From CAYOLL01 sp964404765 [NCBI: uncultured Gemmatimonadota bacterium] (GTDB lineage: Bacteria > 4572-55): 37,734 nucleotides of DNA. A program made the position numbers and the translations under genes. The stretch spans positions 1-37,734 of the forward strand of contig CAYOLL010000051.1 in NCBI GenBank assembly GCA_964404765.1, written 5' to 3'. The stretch's first letter is position 1, and each line of letters begins with the position of its first letter. The notes beneath the pieces were generated by a model. It had not been told where the DNA came from, made no database searches, and saw only the letters and a program-made list of their open reading frames with translations. This document shows, piece after piece, positions 1 through 8,420 of this stretch.

Positions 1-149
1 ATGTGACAGAATTCCAATCTACATCCTTAATCTTAAAAAGTCAAGCTGTTTTTTAAGCTTTCTACCACATTTAACGTAGCGCTGCAAATGCATCATGAAA
101 ACCAGCTATTCGCCGATTTCTTGTGAATGTGATTTCGTCCAGAATTATA

Positions 150-1118
150 TCAAAGTTTACCCACTGCCTCTTTCGCAAAATAGGTCAAAATCATATCTGC
201 CCCGGCCCGTTTGATCGACGTAAGCGTTTCCAGCATGACCCGGTCGTGGTCGATCCAGCCGCGCTCGGCCGCGGCCTTGATCATGGCAAACTCGCCGGAT
301 ACTTGATAGGCTGCTGTCGGTAGGCCGAACTGATCCTTGACCTGACGAATGATGTCCAAATAGGGCATGGCCGGCTTGACCATAACCACGTCCGCGCCTT
401 CGTCCACATCAAACGCAACTTCGCGTAGCGCTTCGTTGCTGTTGGCCGGATCCATTTGATACGTGGCGCGATTGCCGAATTTGGGCGTGGACTCAGCCGC
501 TTCGCGGAATGGGCCATAAAAGCCCGAAGCGTACTTAACGGCGTAACTCATAATCGGAATGTGACTGAAGCCTTCGTCATCAAGAGCCTCGCGAATGACG
601 CCGATCATGCCGTCCATCATGCCCGACGGTGCAACCATATCCGCGCCGTGACGAGCCTGGACAATGACTTGCTTTTGCAGATTGGTTAAGGTGGCGTCGT
701 TGTCCACATCGCCGTCTTTGAGCGGGCCGCAGTGGCCGTGATCGGTGTACTCGCAAAAGCAGACGTCGGTGATGACATACAGGTCGGGCGCGGCCTCTTT
801 GACGGTGTGGAGCGCCCGGGCAATAATCCCGTCATCGCTCATCACGTCAGAACCAATGGCGTCTTTATGTTCCGGAATGCCGAACAAAATCACGGCCTCG
901 ATACCCATATCCCACACGGCTTTGGCCTCCTCGGCTAAGTAGTTGAGGGACAATTGGGCGTGGCCGGCCATGCTGCTGATCGGTTTTTTCACGTTTTTTT
1001 CCGCGGTGACAAATAGCGGCAGAATCAGGTCGTGGCGGGTCAGGGTTGTTTCCCGCACTAAATTGCGGATTTGCTGGTTACGGCGCAAGCGTCGCGGACG
1101 ATAATACGGGATGAACAT
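150..1118 (-). CDS. hemB: Delta-aminolevulinic acid dehydratase (porphobilinogen synthase)
   Basis: Condenses two 5-aminolevulinate molecules to porphobilinogen in the cytoplasm, the first common step of tetrapyrrole synthesis. The 322-residue protein has the usual family length. The zinc-binding cysteines are visible as C120, C122 and C130 ([13 protein letters not shown]), so this is the Zn-dependent class. The two active-site lysines are K195 ([13 protein letters not shown]) and the Schiff-base K248 ([11 protein letters not shown]). The ATG start at 1118 is supported by AAGGAGAA on the minus strand at 1125-1132. It is the last gene of the minus-strand haem operon in this window, 174 nt after the protoporphyrinogen oxidase gene. 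That gap holds an imperfect hairpin (about 1180-1258), so hemB could also have its own expression control (inference). No convincing terminator was found after the stop; only a weak AAGCT/AGCTT stem followed by T-rich sequence lies near 45-65. Confidence 0.97.
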   Translation of the reverse strand: MFIPYYRPRRLRRNQQIRNLVRETTLTRHDLILPLFVTAEKNVKKPISSMAGHAQLSLNYLAEEAKAVWDMGIEAVILFGIPEHKDAIGSDVMSDDGIIARALHTVKEAAPDLYVITDVCFCEYTDHGHCGPLKDGDVDNDATLTNLQKQVIVQARHGADMVAPSGMMDGMIGVIREALDDEGFSHIPIMSYAVKYASGFYGPFREAAESTPKFGNRATYQMDPANSNEALREVAFDVDEGADVVMVKPAMPYLDIIRQVKDQFGLPTAAYQVSGEFAMIKAAAERGWIDHDRVMLETLTSIKRAGADMILTYFAKEAVGKL

Positions 1119-1179
1119 GGTTGGTTCTCCTTATAAAATTGCATCGCAACTTTTGGGTTGTCTGCGAGAATGTTAGAAG

Positions 1180-1258
1180 TAACCACAGAAAACACGGAAT
1201 TGCACGGAAAGAAATAAGTTAAAGAATAGTCCGTGCTTTTCCGTAAGTTCAGCGGTTA
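1180..1258. repeat. Imperfect intergenic hairpin
   Basis: Arms at 1194-1208 (ACGGAATTGCACGGA) and 1230-1244 (TCCGTGCTTTTCCGT) are inverted copies with two mismatches. They are flanked by a short AACC/GGTT outer pair. It lies between the protoporphyrinogen oxidase gene and hemB. It looks like an interspersed REP/MITE-type non-coding repeat; a role as an mRNA processing or stabilising hairpin is possible but not shown. Confidence 0.55.
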
Positions 1259-1292
1259 AACATTTTAAAGCTCTGCGGTTTACCGCACTATG

Positions 1293-2681
1293 CTAAACAA
1301 ATTTTTGGCTTAGTAATTTTGCCTGTTTAATGCAGTCGCCGACGGAAATGCCGCCGCGAAAGTTGCCGGAAAAATAGAGGCCCGGATGCGTCTTTTCAAA
1401 CGTTTCCACCGCGTTGATCAGGTCTAAATGGCCAAGATTATACTGCGGAATGGCCCGCTCCCAGCAGCGGGTGACGAGCGCGTCCGGCCGCGCAGTGATG
1501 CCCATTAAGTCGCGCAGATCATGTAAAACAAGTTCGACTAATTGATCCTGGGGCAGGAGCGCGTTCTCCGGCTGCCGGCTGCCGCCGACAAAGGTGGTCA
1601 ATGCAATGCCGCCGGTCGGGGCGCGGTTAGCGAAAATGGTCGAACTCCAGATCGTGCCCAGAATTTGCTTGTTTTCTTTTTTGGGAACAAGAAAGCCGAA
1701 ACCGTCCAGCGGAATGGCGGCCGGATTGGATTTGTAACCGAAAAAGGCCATCGTCACCGGCGGATATTGAATCGCTTTCAGGCGGTCGCGCAATGGAAAG
1801 TCAAATTCAAACTTCAGTTGATCGTAGGCATGGGTAGGGATGGCGAAAATCAGTTTAGGCGCGGAAAAAACAACCGCCTGACCGTTCTGCACGGCCTGCA
1901 CTTCATACCCTGCGGCAGTTTGGCGGATGGCCTCGATGCGCGTGGACAGATGCGCGTGGTCGCCCAATTTGCCGGTCAGCGCGGTGATAATTGTCTGCAT
2001 CCCCTTGGGGAAGGAAAACAGTTTGGCGTTTTGCTTGGACGTTTCGCCCTGTTTGGCCAGCCGCTTCCGCTCCCTGGCGCTTTTGATGGCACCTTTGATC
2101 AGGCTGCCGTGATTCTGTTCCAGCGCGTACAGCTTGGGAAATCCGGCCCTGACGCTCAATTCTTCCGGCGAACCGGCGTACACCCCCGCCACAAACGGGT
2201 TGATGGCATAGTCCAAAAATTCCTGCCCCAGCCGTCGCGTCACAAATTGGGCCAGCGATTCTTCCATGTTTGGATCGGATGCGGCAATGAACGGCTCTTT
2301 GAACAGGCGCAGCTTGGCCGACAAGGAAAAGAGCGGTGTGGCCAAAAACCTGGGCGGACTCATGGGCAGGGCGTTCAGGCGGCCATTGCGCACGATGTAG
2401 CGGTTGTTGGCCCGCTCGTTGGCGTATTCCATCTGCGCTTCAATACCGAGGGCGCGGAACAGCTCGTGGATGTCCGGGCTGGTGTCCAGCGTGCTGTTCG
2501 GACCGTGTTCGACCAGGAAGCCGTCCACAAATTCCGTACGGATGGAGCCGCCGGGTCGATCCGCTTTTTCAATCACGCGGACGTTCAGCCCTTTTTGTTG
2601 CAGGTTAAAGGCTGTGGCCAGACCGGAAATACCCGCGCCGATGATCAGGGCATCGCAAGTCACATTCTTCATTTCAGTCAT
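1293..2681 (-). CDS. hemY: FAD-dependent protoporphyrinogen oxidase (HemY/PPOX type)
   Basis: Oxidises protoporphyrinogen IX to protoporphyrin IX, the penultimate haem step. The 462-residue protein starts with a Rossmann FAD-binding motif (GAGISG, about residues 15-20), followed by the PGGSIRT segment of the amine-oxidase-like flavoenzymes. The family-typical central block (VAGVYAGSPEELSVRAGFP) and a C-terminal FAD-contact block (GLYFSGNFRGGISVGDC) are present. Hence it is the HemY/PPOX class, not flavodoxin-like HemG or membrane HemJ. The gene starts only 3 nt after the hemN stop, so translational coupling is likely. A second in-frame ATG lies 9 nt further in. With hemN and hemH beside it, the classical protoporphyrin route is implied rather than the coproporphyrin route, although HemY-type enzymes also serve as coproporphyrinogen oxidases in monoderms. 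Confidence 0.93.
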   Translation of the reverse strand: MTEMKNVTCDALIIGAGISGLATAFNLQQKGLNVRVIEKADRPGGSIRTEFVDGFLVEHGPNSTLDTSPDIHELFRALGIEAQMEYANERANNRYIVRNGRLNALPMSPPRFLATPLFSLSAKLRLFKEPFIAASDPNMEESLAQFVTRRLGQEFLDYAINPFVAGVYAGSPEELSVRAGFPKLYALEQNHGSLIKGAIKSARERKRLAKQGETSKQNAKLFSFPKGMQTIITALTGKLGDHAHLSTRIEAIRQTAAGYEVQAVQNGQAVVFSAPKLIFAIPTHAYDQLKFEFDFPLRDRLKAIQYPPVTMAFFGYKSNPAAIPLDGFGFLVPKKENKQILGTIWSSTIFANRAPTGGIALTTFVGGSRQPENALLPQDQLVELVLHDLRDLMGITARPDALVTRCWERAIPQYNLGHLDLINAVETFEKTHPGLYFSGNFRGGISVGDCIKQAKLLSQKFV

Positions 2682-2684
2682 ACA

Positions 2685-4079
2685 TTAAACCGTCCGTGAA
2701 TAGATCGGCTTTTTGCTCTGCCGATCCTTTTCCAGATAGGCGTCAAAAACCATGGCCATGTTGCGGATGACCAATCGTCCCGGCTCGTGAACCTGGATCC
2801 GGTCGCTGCGCAGTTCCAGCAGGCCGTCGTCCACAAATGGCGTTAATTTAGGCAGTTCGTCGGCAAAGTACGCGTCAAAATCAATCTCAAAGCGTCGGTT
2901 GATGTCGGACTTGATAATACGGTTATTGCACATTAATTCCGTGATGACGTGGCGGCGAATTTGGTCGTCCGGGCTGAGTTTGATGCCGACGGATGTCGGC
3001 AGCTTACCGGCGGCGACTGTATCCTGATAGGGTTTTAGCTCTTTAATATTTTGGGCATAGACACCATAAAGCTGACTGATGGAGGTCATGCCCATCGCGT
3101 AGATTTCGGCATTGGCGTAGGTGCTGTAACCTTGAAAATTGCGATAAAGCGTGTGGGTGCACAGGGCATTGGTCAGTTCATCATTTGGCTTGGCGAAGTG
3201 GTCCATACCGATATAGACGTAGCCGGCTTCGGTTAAGCGTTCGATGATCAGCTTGAGCATTTGCAGCTTTTCTTCGGGTTTGGGCAGCGTATCGGTTGGA
3301 ATGATGGTTTGATGCTTTTTCATCCAGGGCACGTGGGCATAGTTGAACACGGCTAAGCGGTCGGGCGAAATCGAAAGGACTTTGTCGATATTTTCCGCGT
3401 AAGACGCCAGCGTTTGATGCGGCAGGCCGTAAATCAAGTCAATATTGATTGACTCGAAGCCCAGACGGCGGCTCACTTCAACCACGCCGCGCGTCATTTC
3501 TTCCGGCTGGATGCGATTAACCGCCTTTTGCACATCCTCATGAAAATCCTGCACGCCAAAACTGACCCGATTAAAGCCGATTTCCCGCAGCGTCGGCAAA
3601 TGCTCTTCCGACAGGGCGCGCGGGTCAACTTCGATGCTGATTTCGGCGTTGTCGGCAAAGTTGAAGCTGGATTTGATGTGTCCAAACAAATCCCGCATCT
3701 GCCCGACCGACAAGTATGTGGGTGTGCCGCCGCCCCAATGATGCTGCACCACGCGCCGCTTTGGGTTGATCAGCTTCGCCACCAAATCAATCTCGCGCTT
3801 GAGATAATCCACATAGTTTTGGATTTTGTCCATGCTGTGGGTGATGATCATGTTGCAGGCGCAGAAATAGCACAACGTGTCGCAAAAGGGCAGGTGAAAA
3901 TAGAGCGATACGTCTCGGTCGGGGCCGTTTTCGTTGGTCTCCACAATTTCGCGGTAAAACTCAACCGCGCCAAAGCCGCTATGAAATTGCGGCGCGGTCG
4001 GATAGCTCGTATAGCGCGGGCCGGGCTTGTCGTATTTTTTCAACAAGTTAAGATCGACTTCAAATTTTAAGGGGTTCAT
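2685..4079 (-). CDS. hemN: Oxygen-independent coproporphyrinogen III oxidase (radical SAM)
   Basis: Decarboxylates coproporphyrinogen III to protoporphyrinogen IX with S-adenosylmethionine, without oxygen. From the chosen start the radical-SAM cysteines are C66, C70 and C73 (CDTLCYFC), followed by the family-specific fourth cysteine C75. The N-terminal GPRYTSYPTAPQF block, HHWGGGTPTYL, and the C-terminal HemN domain are all present, so this is HemN proper and not HemW. The reading frame extends upstream to 4133, but the ATG at 4079 places GPRYTS 19 residues from the start, as in E. coli HemN. It also avoids overlap with the upstream gene that ends at 4105. An ATG at 4094 is a second option. 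The gene is followed after 3 nt by hemY. Confidence 0.95.
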   Translation of the reverse strand: MNPLKFEVDLNLLKKYDKPGPRYTSYPTAPQFHSGFGAVEFYREIVETNENGPDRDVSLYFHLPFCDTLCYFCACNMIITHSMDKIQNYVDYLKREIDLVAKLINPKRRVVQHHWGGGTPTYLSVGQMRDLFGHIKSSFNFADNAEISIEVDPRALSEEHLPTLREIGFNRVSFGVQDFHEDVQKAVNRIQPEEMTRGVVEVSRRLGFESINIDLIYGLPHQTLASYAENIDKVLSISPDRLAVFNYAHVPWMKKHQTIIPTDTLPKPEEKLQMLKLIIERLTEAGYVYIGMDHFAKPNDELTNALCTHTLYRNFQGYSTYANAEIYAMGMTSISQLYGVYAQNIKELKPYQDTVAAGKLPTSVGIKLSPDDQIRRHVITELMCNNRIIKSDINRRFEIDFDAYFADELPKLTPFVDDGLLELRSDRIQVHEPGRLVIRNMAMVFDAYLEKDRQSKKPIYSRTV

Positions 4080-4104
4080 GCAAGCGTTTTCCATTTTAAG
4101 GTAA

Positions 4105-4515
4105 TCAAGGGATAAAGTAAGGGTCTTCCGCAATACATTTCAGCGCTTCGTCTATCGTTAACTCCTGGTACAGTTCAAACCACTGACCCGTGTGTCGAAA
4201 GTATGCCAGATTAAAGTTGTCCGATCCGGCGTATTCCAGCCGGGCGAATTTGCTTTCAAAAGATGGGCGTATCGCCTGCGGCCCCGGGCAATTGTAGGTA
4301 CTGCAAAAGTAAAAGTAATTGCGATGCCATTTGGTAAAAATATCCGCCAAATAGTTGAAATCATTATCCGTCGGAGGCGGCTTTAAGTGCGCCGGTTTAA
4401 TCACCGCTTCAACCAACTCATCCGCTCTTTGTTGTATCGTCGATTTGATATGCGCCGGAACGCCGGTCAAAGCTTTTTTGGGCGATGCGCGATACCATCC
4501 TTTTTTTGTCGCCAT
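4105..4515 (-). CDS. Small conserved-looking protein of unknown function within the haem operon
   Basis: A protein of 136 residues that I do not recognise. It is soluble-looking, without signal peptide or membrane segment, and has a basic N-terminus (ATKKGWYRASPKKAL). The middle is aromatic-rich (KWHRNYFYFCSTYNCPGP) with two cysteines in a CSTYNC arrangement, followed by LEYAGSDNFNLAYFRHTGQW. The C-terminus is acidic and helical. The ATG at 4515 is preferred over the GTG at 4521 because an AAGAG ribosome site lies about 7 nt upstream of the ATG and would sit directly against the GTG. It lies between hemH (67 nt) and hemN (25 nt) on the same strand, so it is cotranscribed. A role in haem metabolism is only guilt by association. 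Confidence 0.75.
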   Translation of the reverse strand: MATKKGWYRASPKKALTGVPAHIKSTIQQRADELVEAVIKPAHLKPPPTDNDFNYLADIFTKWHRNYFYFCSTYNCPGPQAIRPSFESKFARLEYAGSDNFNLAYFRHTGQWFELYQELTIDEALKCIAEDPYFIP

Positions 4516-4582
4516 AGTCACACTCTTTTAGTAAGGTAGTTGTGAGTTTAGTTAAGCAGAACAAAAGTTACCGGACGCCGAA

Positions 4583-5635
4583 CTATTTTGCCGCCACAAA
4601 CCGCTCCGGCTGATTACACCATTTGGCCAGCGTTTCGATCCATTGAGAGTGCTCGTTCATACAGGGAATTTCTTGCAGCTTCGTGCCGCCATGCTCCAAA
4701 AAGCTCTCTTTGCCGCGAATGCCGATTTCTTCCAGCGTCTCCAGACAATCCGATACAAACGCCGGGCAAATCACCAGCAGCTTTTTGACGCCCGCTTTCG
4801 CCAGTCGAATCAGCTCTTGATCCGTAGCCGGCTTAAGCCAGGGGTCATTGCCCAGGCGAGATTGATAGGCCACCGAGTATTTCTCCGCCGGAATATTCAG
4901 CTTTTTGACCAGGGCCTGCGTCGTCGCCAAGGTTTGGTGACGATAACAAAACGGATGCGCCGCCGATGCGACATGGCAGCAGTCCTCAACCTTTAAGCAG
5001 TGCGCCCCGGTCGGATCGGTCTTGCGCAAATGGCGCTCCGGCAAACCGTGATAGCTAAAAAGCAAATAGTCGTAATCCTGCTGAAGATACGGCGCGGCGC
5101 TGGCCGCTAAAGCCGTGATATAGTCCGGATCGTTAAAATACGGTGGAAAAACATTCAGCCGAACCGCCGGGGCCTTGCGGCGCAGAATATCCCGGGCCAG
5201 AACCACGCTTGTTTCTATCGTGGACATAGCAAAGTGGGGATACAGCGGCAGCATGTCAATTTGCGTCAGCCTGGAATTGGCGCGGAGAAGCTGGTCAATC
5301 CCATACTCAATGGACGGAGTGCCGTAGCGCATGGCCAATTCCACGGGCACGCTTGCTTTGGCCTTGACCGCCTGATGCGCTCGTTTGCTGATCGTCACCA
5401 GCGGCGAACCTTCCGGCCACCAAATGGATTGATAGGCGTGGGCGGACTGCTTTGGTCGGAACGGCAGGATGAACAGATTGACAATCATCCAGCGGATCGG
5501 AAAAGGCGCGTCAATCACCCGGCCATCCATCAAAAATTCGCCTAAATAGCGCCGCACATCAGGTACCGAAGGCGAATCGGGTGAGCCGAGATTGACTAAA
5601 AGAACGCCGCGATTGGGGGCTAAATCGGGTGACAC
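4583..5635 (-). CDS. hemH: Ferrochelatase
   Basis: Inserts ferrous iron into protoporphyrin IX (protohaem ferro-lyase). The 350-residue protein shows the N-terminal VLLVNLGSPDSP block, the catalytic histidine H196 (LLFSYHGLPERH) and the C-terminal signature CPAFVSDCLETLEEIG with conserved acid E299. Between them lies a cysteine-rich insert with C213, C219, C220 and C230 (AHCLKVEDCC ... HPFCYRH). This resembles ferrochelatases reported to carry an internal [2Fe-2S] cluster; cluster binding here is inferred. The start is GTG, with AAGGA a short distance upstream on the minus strand. It follows hemE after a 186-nt gap that contains a long hairpin repeat, and precedes the small unknown gene. Confidence 0.96.
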   Translation of the reverse strand: MSPDLAPNRGVLLVNLGSPDSPSVPDVRRYLGEFLMDGRVIDAPFPIRWMIVNLFILPFRPKQSAHAYQSIWWPEGSPLVTISKRAHQAVKAKASVPVELAMRYGTPSIEYGIDQLLRANSRLTQIDMLPLYPHFAMSTIETSVVLARDILRRKAPAVRLNVFPPYFNDPDYITALAASAAPYLQQDYDYLLFSYHGLPERHLRKTDPTGAHCLKVEDCCHVASAAHPFCYRHQTLATTQALVKKLNIPAEKYSVAYQSRLGNDPWLKPATDQELIRLAKAGVKKLLVICPAFVSDCLETLEEIGIRGKESFLEHGGTKLQEIPCMNEHSQWIETLAKWCNQPERFVAAK

Positions 5636-5664
5636 GAGGAATCCTTTCTATCTTGATAGTAGGT

Positions 5665-5799
5665 AGCCATGAATGAGTAACACGAACTTTCACGAATAAA
5701 AAGCAAAAGTATTTTTGTTTTTAGCGGCTTTTTGAAAGAGCGCTTTAAAATTTAACATTTTTTATTTATATCCGTGTCTATTCGTGGTCATTAGTGGCT
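5665..5799. repeat. Long imperfect inverted repeat between hemE and hemH
   Basis: The left arm at 5665-5698 starts AGCCATGAATGA and ends CACGAATA. The right arm at 5769-5799 reads as its imperfect reverse complement (TATCCGTG ... ATTCGTGG ... TAGTGGCT). The ~70-nt centre is AT-rich. The words (ATTCGTG, AGCCA) resemble interspersed non-coding repeats of large environmental genomes. It lies inside a minus-strand operon and may act as a processing or attenuation hairpin, but nothing proves that. Confidence 0.55.
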
Positions 5800-5821
5800 G
5801 AATAAATATTCGTAAAAAACG

Positions 5822-6871
5822 TTATTGCCGAAGACGGGCGCTTTCTTCCTTAACGGCATCGACAAAGGCCCGAACACTGTCCACCGGGATGTCCGGCAGC
5901 AAGCCGTGTCCCAAATTGGCCACGTGACCTGGGCCGGCCCCGTAATCGACCAACATCTTTTTGACCTCGGCCCGAACCTGCGCCGGCGATGAATACAATG
6001 CAGTCGGGTCCAGATTGCCCTGCAAGGCCACGCCATCGCCAGCTATGCGGCGCACGTCGCGCAAATTCATCGTCCAATCTATGCTGATGACATCCGCGCC
6101 CACGGTCAGGATTTGGTCAAGCCAGAGCAGCCCGCCTTTGGGGAAATAGATAATCGGCACACCCGGCTGCCGAATGCCGTCAATAATTCGCTTGACGTAG
6201 GGAATGGCGAACTCACCGAAGCCGGCTGGATCGAGAACACCCGCCCAGGAATCAAATAATTGAATCGCCTGGGCCCCGGCCTCGATTTGGGCGCGGCAAT
6301 AGTCAATCACAGCGACGGTTATTTTTTCCAGCAATTGATGCAGCAAATCCGGGCGGCCAAAGCGCCATTCCTTAATGTAGCGGAAATTTTTGGGGCCTGC
6401 CCCTTCCACCGCGTAAGTGGCCAAAGTCCAGGGCGCGCCGCTAAAACCGATTAACGGCACGCGGTCATGCAATTCCCGGCGAATAAGTTTGATCGCTTCC
6501 ATGACGTAGCCCAAATGCTCGGCCACGACCGGCGGGCGCAGATTATTCAACTGCTGCTCCGTACGGATCGGCTGAGGAAATTGCGGGCCTTTGTGTTCAT
6601 GAAAAACCAATTCCATGCCCATCGCTTCGGGAATCACCAGAATATCGGAAAACATAATCGCCGCGTCTACGCCCAGAATATCGATCGGCTGCAAAGTGAC
6701 TTGCGTGGCCAGTTCCGGCGTTTTATACATGGTGATGAAGTCGTATTTTTCGCGCACAGCGCGATATTCCGGCAAGTAGCGTCCAGCCTGACGCATCAGC
6801 CAGACGGGCCGACGTTCGGTGGGTTGGCGGAAACAAGTTTGGATGAAAAGATGTTGAGAGGGTTGGGTCAT
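5822..6871 (-). CDS. hemE: Uroporphyrinogen III decarboxylase
   Basis: Removes the four acetate carboxyls of uroporphyrinogen III to give coproporphyrinogen III. Both family signatures are visible: PVWLMRQAGRYLPEYR near the N-terminus and GFSGAPWTLATY in the middle. The substrate-aspartate loop (IMFSDILVIPEAMGM) and the C-terminal LGHGLLPDIP are also present. The frame extends to a TTG at 6904, but the ATG at 6871 (MTQPSQHLF) gives the normal distance from the start to the first signature, so it is chosen; the ribosome site before it is weak. The gene lies 44 nt downstream of the HEPN gene, which separates it from hemD. Confidence 0.96.
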   Translation of the reverse strand: MTQPSQHLFIQTCFRQPTERRPVWLMRQAGRYLPEYRAVREKYDFITMYKTPELATQVTLQPIDILGVDAAIMFSDILVIPEAMGMELVFHEHKGPQFPQPIRTEQQLNNLRPPVVAEHLGYVMEAIKLIRRELHDRVPLIGFSGAPWTLATYAVEGAGPKNFRYIKEWRFGRPDLLHQLLEKITVAVIDYCRAQIEAGAQAIQLFDSWAGVLDPAGFGEFAIPYVKRIIDGIRQPGVPIIYFPKGGLLWLDQILTVGADVISIDWTMNLRDVRRIAGDGVALQGNLDPTALYSSPAQVRAEVKKMLVDYGAGPGHVANLGHGLLPDIPVDSVRAFVDAVKEESARLRQ

Positions 6872-6915
6872 TTTTAAAATACTCGTTTGATGTTGGGTGA
6901 ACAATGAGGACGATT

Positions 6916-7419
6916 TCAGGCGGTTTGTTCCGGTTCATCGCCCAACGCAGCTTGTTGATCCAGAAAATCGGCAAAGGCGTGGAGTTCCTGCGCCACTTGA
7001 TGTAGGATTTGCGACGCGGTTTCGGCGCGCTTTTCCAGACGGACCAAATCAAAGCGAAACGTGTACACATGGCGCACGATGTGGCGAAAACCGCGCCAGT
7101 CATCCAGCGTTTCTTTGGAGGCGATGGAAATAACGGCAGGCCTTACGCCCGGGCGCTCTTCCGCCATTTGATAGAGCAAAAGGGCGTGCCAGTTTTGTCC
7201 GCCGGGCTTATGACCGTCCACATTCACGGCAATCAATTCAAACAACCGCTCCAGGCCGTCATACAGGCTATGCAAGTTGAGGGCAACGCTGTCCCAATAA
7301 GCGTCGTCACCAGAGAGTTTCGCCTGCCGGCGGGAGTGGTTTATCCGTTCCAGCGCCCGATTCAGATCGCCAAACTCCTGCCGGATGCGGGCAGAAACGT
7401 CGGCAGATGTTTTTTTCAT
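6916..7419 (-). CDS. hepT: HEPN-domain RNase toxin, HepT-like
   Basis: Predicted HEPN ribonuclease, the toxin half of a type VII (HEPN/MNT) toxin-antitoxin module. The 167-residue, almost wholly alpha-helical protein carries the motif RX4HXY as R112-HIVR-H117-V-Y119. In HepT proteins this is the catalytic site, and its tyrosine is the residue modified by the partner MNT protein. Its start codon overlaps the end of the MNT gene by 4 nt (ATGA), so the pair is translationally coupled. The module sits between hemD and hemE in the haem operon, in the same orientation. It is longer than the usual 110-150 residue HepT, with a helical, acidic C-terminal tail. Function is assigned from motif and partner only. 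Confidence 0.82.
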   Translation of the reverse strand: MKKTSADVSARIRQEFGDLNRALERINHSRRQAKLSGDDAYWDSVALNLHSLYDGLERLFELIAVNVDGHKPGGQNWHALLLYQMAEERPGVRPAVISIASKETLDDWRGFRHIVRHVYTFRFDLVRLEKRAETASQILHQVAQELHAFADFLDQQAALGDEPEQTA

Positions 7420-7796
7420 AGCCCCAGTCCATCCTTTTGAATTCTTGCCCGCAATTGCTCAGGACATAATCGCAAATCCACAACATCTATTTCAAACAAT
7501 GGACTCATCGCGGTCACGGCGGCGACCGCGCGGTAAAAAGGGTCGGGATCCGCCAAATCTACAGCCAAATCAATATCCGACCATTCGCTAAAATCAAAGC
7601 TGCGGGCCAGCGATCCGAATAAAATTACCTTTTGCGCTCCGAACTGCTTGCGCAGGATATCCGCGGCTTGCCGGGCGGTTTGCCAGGCGGCTTCGCGCCG
7701 TTGGATCAGCTCCGGCGTCTCAATACGTTTGGGAATACGGTACTGTTTCCATTCTTCACGAGTCAGGTCTAAGGCGGTTTTGGGCATTAGTGACAT
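7416..7796 (-). CDS. mntA: MNT-type nucleotidyltransferase antitoxin, MntA-like
   Basis: A small nucleotidyltransferase of the minimal Pol-beta superfamily, predicted to neutralise the adjacent HEPN toxin by AMP transfer to its active-site tyrosine, as known for MntA/HepT. The motif is visible as G61-S62 ... D74-I-D76 (ILFGSLARSFDF, then SDIDLAV), with a third acidic residue in FEIDVVDL (D104 or D107). A helical N-terminal extension of about 50 residues precedes the catalytic core. The start may be the ATG at 7796 or at 7787; the AAGAG upstream suits the second slightly better. It overlaps the HEPN gene by 4 nt and follows the Uma2 gene after 25 nt. Confidence 0.82.
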   Translation of the reverse strand: MSLMPKTALDLTREEWKQYRIPKRIETPELIQRREAAWQTARQAADILRKQFGAQKVILFGSLARSFDFSEWSDIDLAVDLADPDPFYRAVAAVTAMSPLFEIDVVDLRLCPEQLRARIQKDGLGL

Positions 7797-7821
7797 CTCT
7801 TCTTATAGACTTAGAGAATAG

Positions 7822-8385
7822 TTAACGGGGTAAAAAAATATCCGCAATTTCAATTTGAAAACCTTTAATGACTTTGGATTCAACAATGCCGCTTTCGCGG
7901 GCAAACGAATGGAGAATATATCCGCCTTCTTGCAGGGTCAGCACTTCAACGGTTTTGTATAAGGCATCCACGATCCAGTACTCCGGCACGCCGAACTTTT
8001 CGTACATCGCTTTTTTGCGATAGCGATCCCGGTGAATGGATGTCGGTGAAATGATTTCGACCACCATATCCGGGCAGCCGAAAATTCCGGCGTCCCGGAT
8101 GATAGTCAGGCGCTCTTTAGACACAAACATCAAGTCCGGCTGGGGCTTGTTCTTTTCGTCTAAAATAACGTCAGTAGGCGCAAAAAGTACCTCGCCCTGG
8201 TCGGTGTCTTTTACGTATTTCCAGACGGCAAAGCCAAGATCACGAGAACTACGTTGATGATATGTGCCGGGCGACGGCGCCATTTCCAATTCTCCTTCCA
8301 TGATTTCGTAAAGCAGATCGTCTTCAATTTTAAGGTAATCCTGATATGTCCAACTGCGAAGAGGCTGCTCAATTGCCAGGGCCAT
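7822..8385 (-). CDS. Uma2 family (PD-(D/E)XK fold) putative endonuclease
   Basis: A member of the Uma2 family, abundant in cyanobacteria and other large environmental genomes. It is predicted to have a restriction-endonuclease-like fold; the biological role is unknown. At 187 residues it has the normal length. Visible family blocks are YEIMEGELEMAPSPGTYHQ, QPDLMFVSKERL with D84, PDMVVEIISPTS with E110, and RDRYRKKAMYEKFGVPEYWIVD with K124/K125. Together these form the expected D ... E-x-(14)-K active site. The gene lies 35 nt after hemD and 25 nt before mntA in the same orientation, so it appears to be part of the cassette that interrupts the haem operon. Confidence 0.88.
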   Translation of the reverse strand: MALAIEQPLRSWTYQDYLKIEDDLLYEIMEGELEMAPSPGTYHQRSSRDLGFAVWKYVKDTDQGEVLFAPTDVILDEKNKPQPDLMFVSKERLTIIRDAGIFGCPDMVVEIISPTSIHRDRYRKKAMYEKFGVPEYWIVDALYKTVEVLTLQEGGYILHSFARESGIVESKVIKGFQIEIADIFLPR

Positions 8386-8420
8386 GGAGGTTTCCTTTCT
8401 TCAGTTCTACCGTTATTTCG

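Noticed and set aside
1542-2699. 385-codon plus-strand open frame opposite the protoporphyrinogen oxidase gene
   Set aside because: It is antisense to a gene with clear FAD motifs, has low-complexity R/G/Q-rich composition and no ribosome site or recognisable domain.
6872-6904. Upstream TTG start for hemE
   Set aside because: It adds 11 residues not expected in HemE and has no ribosome site; ATG at 6871 gives normal length.
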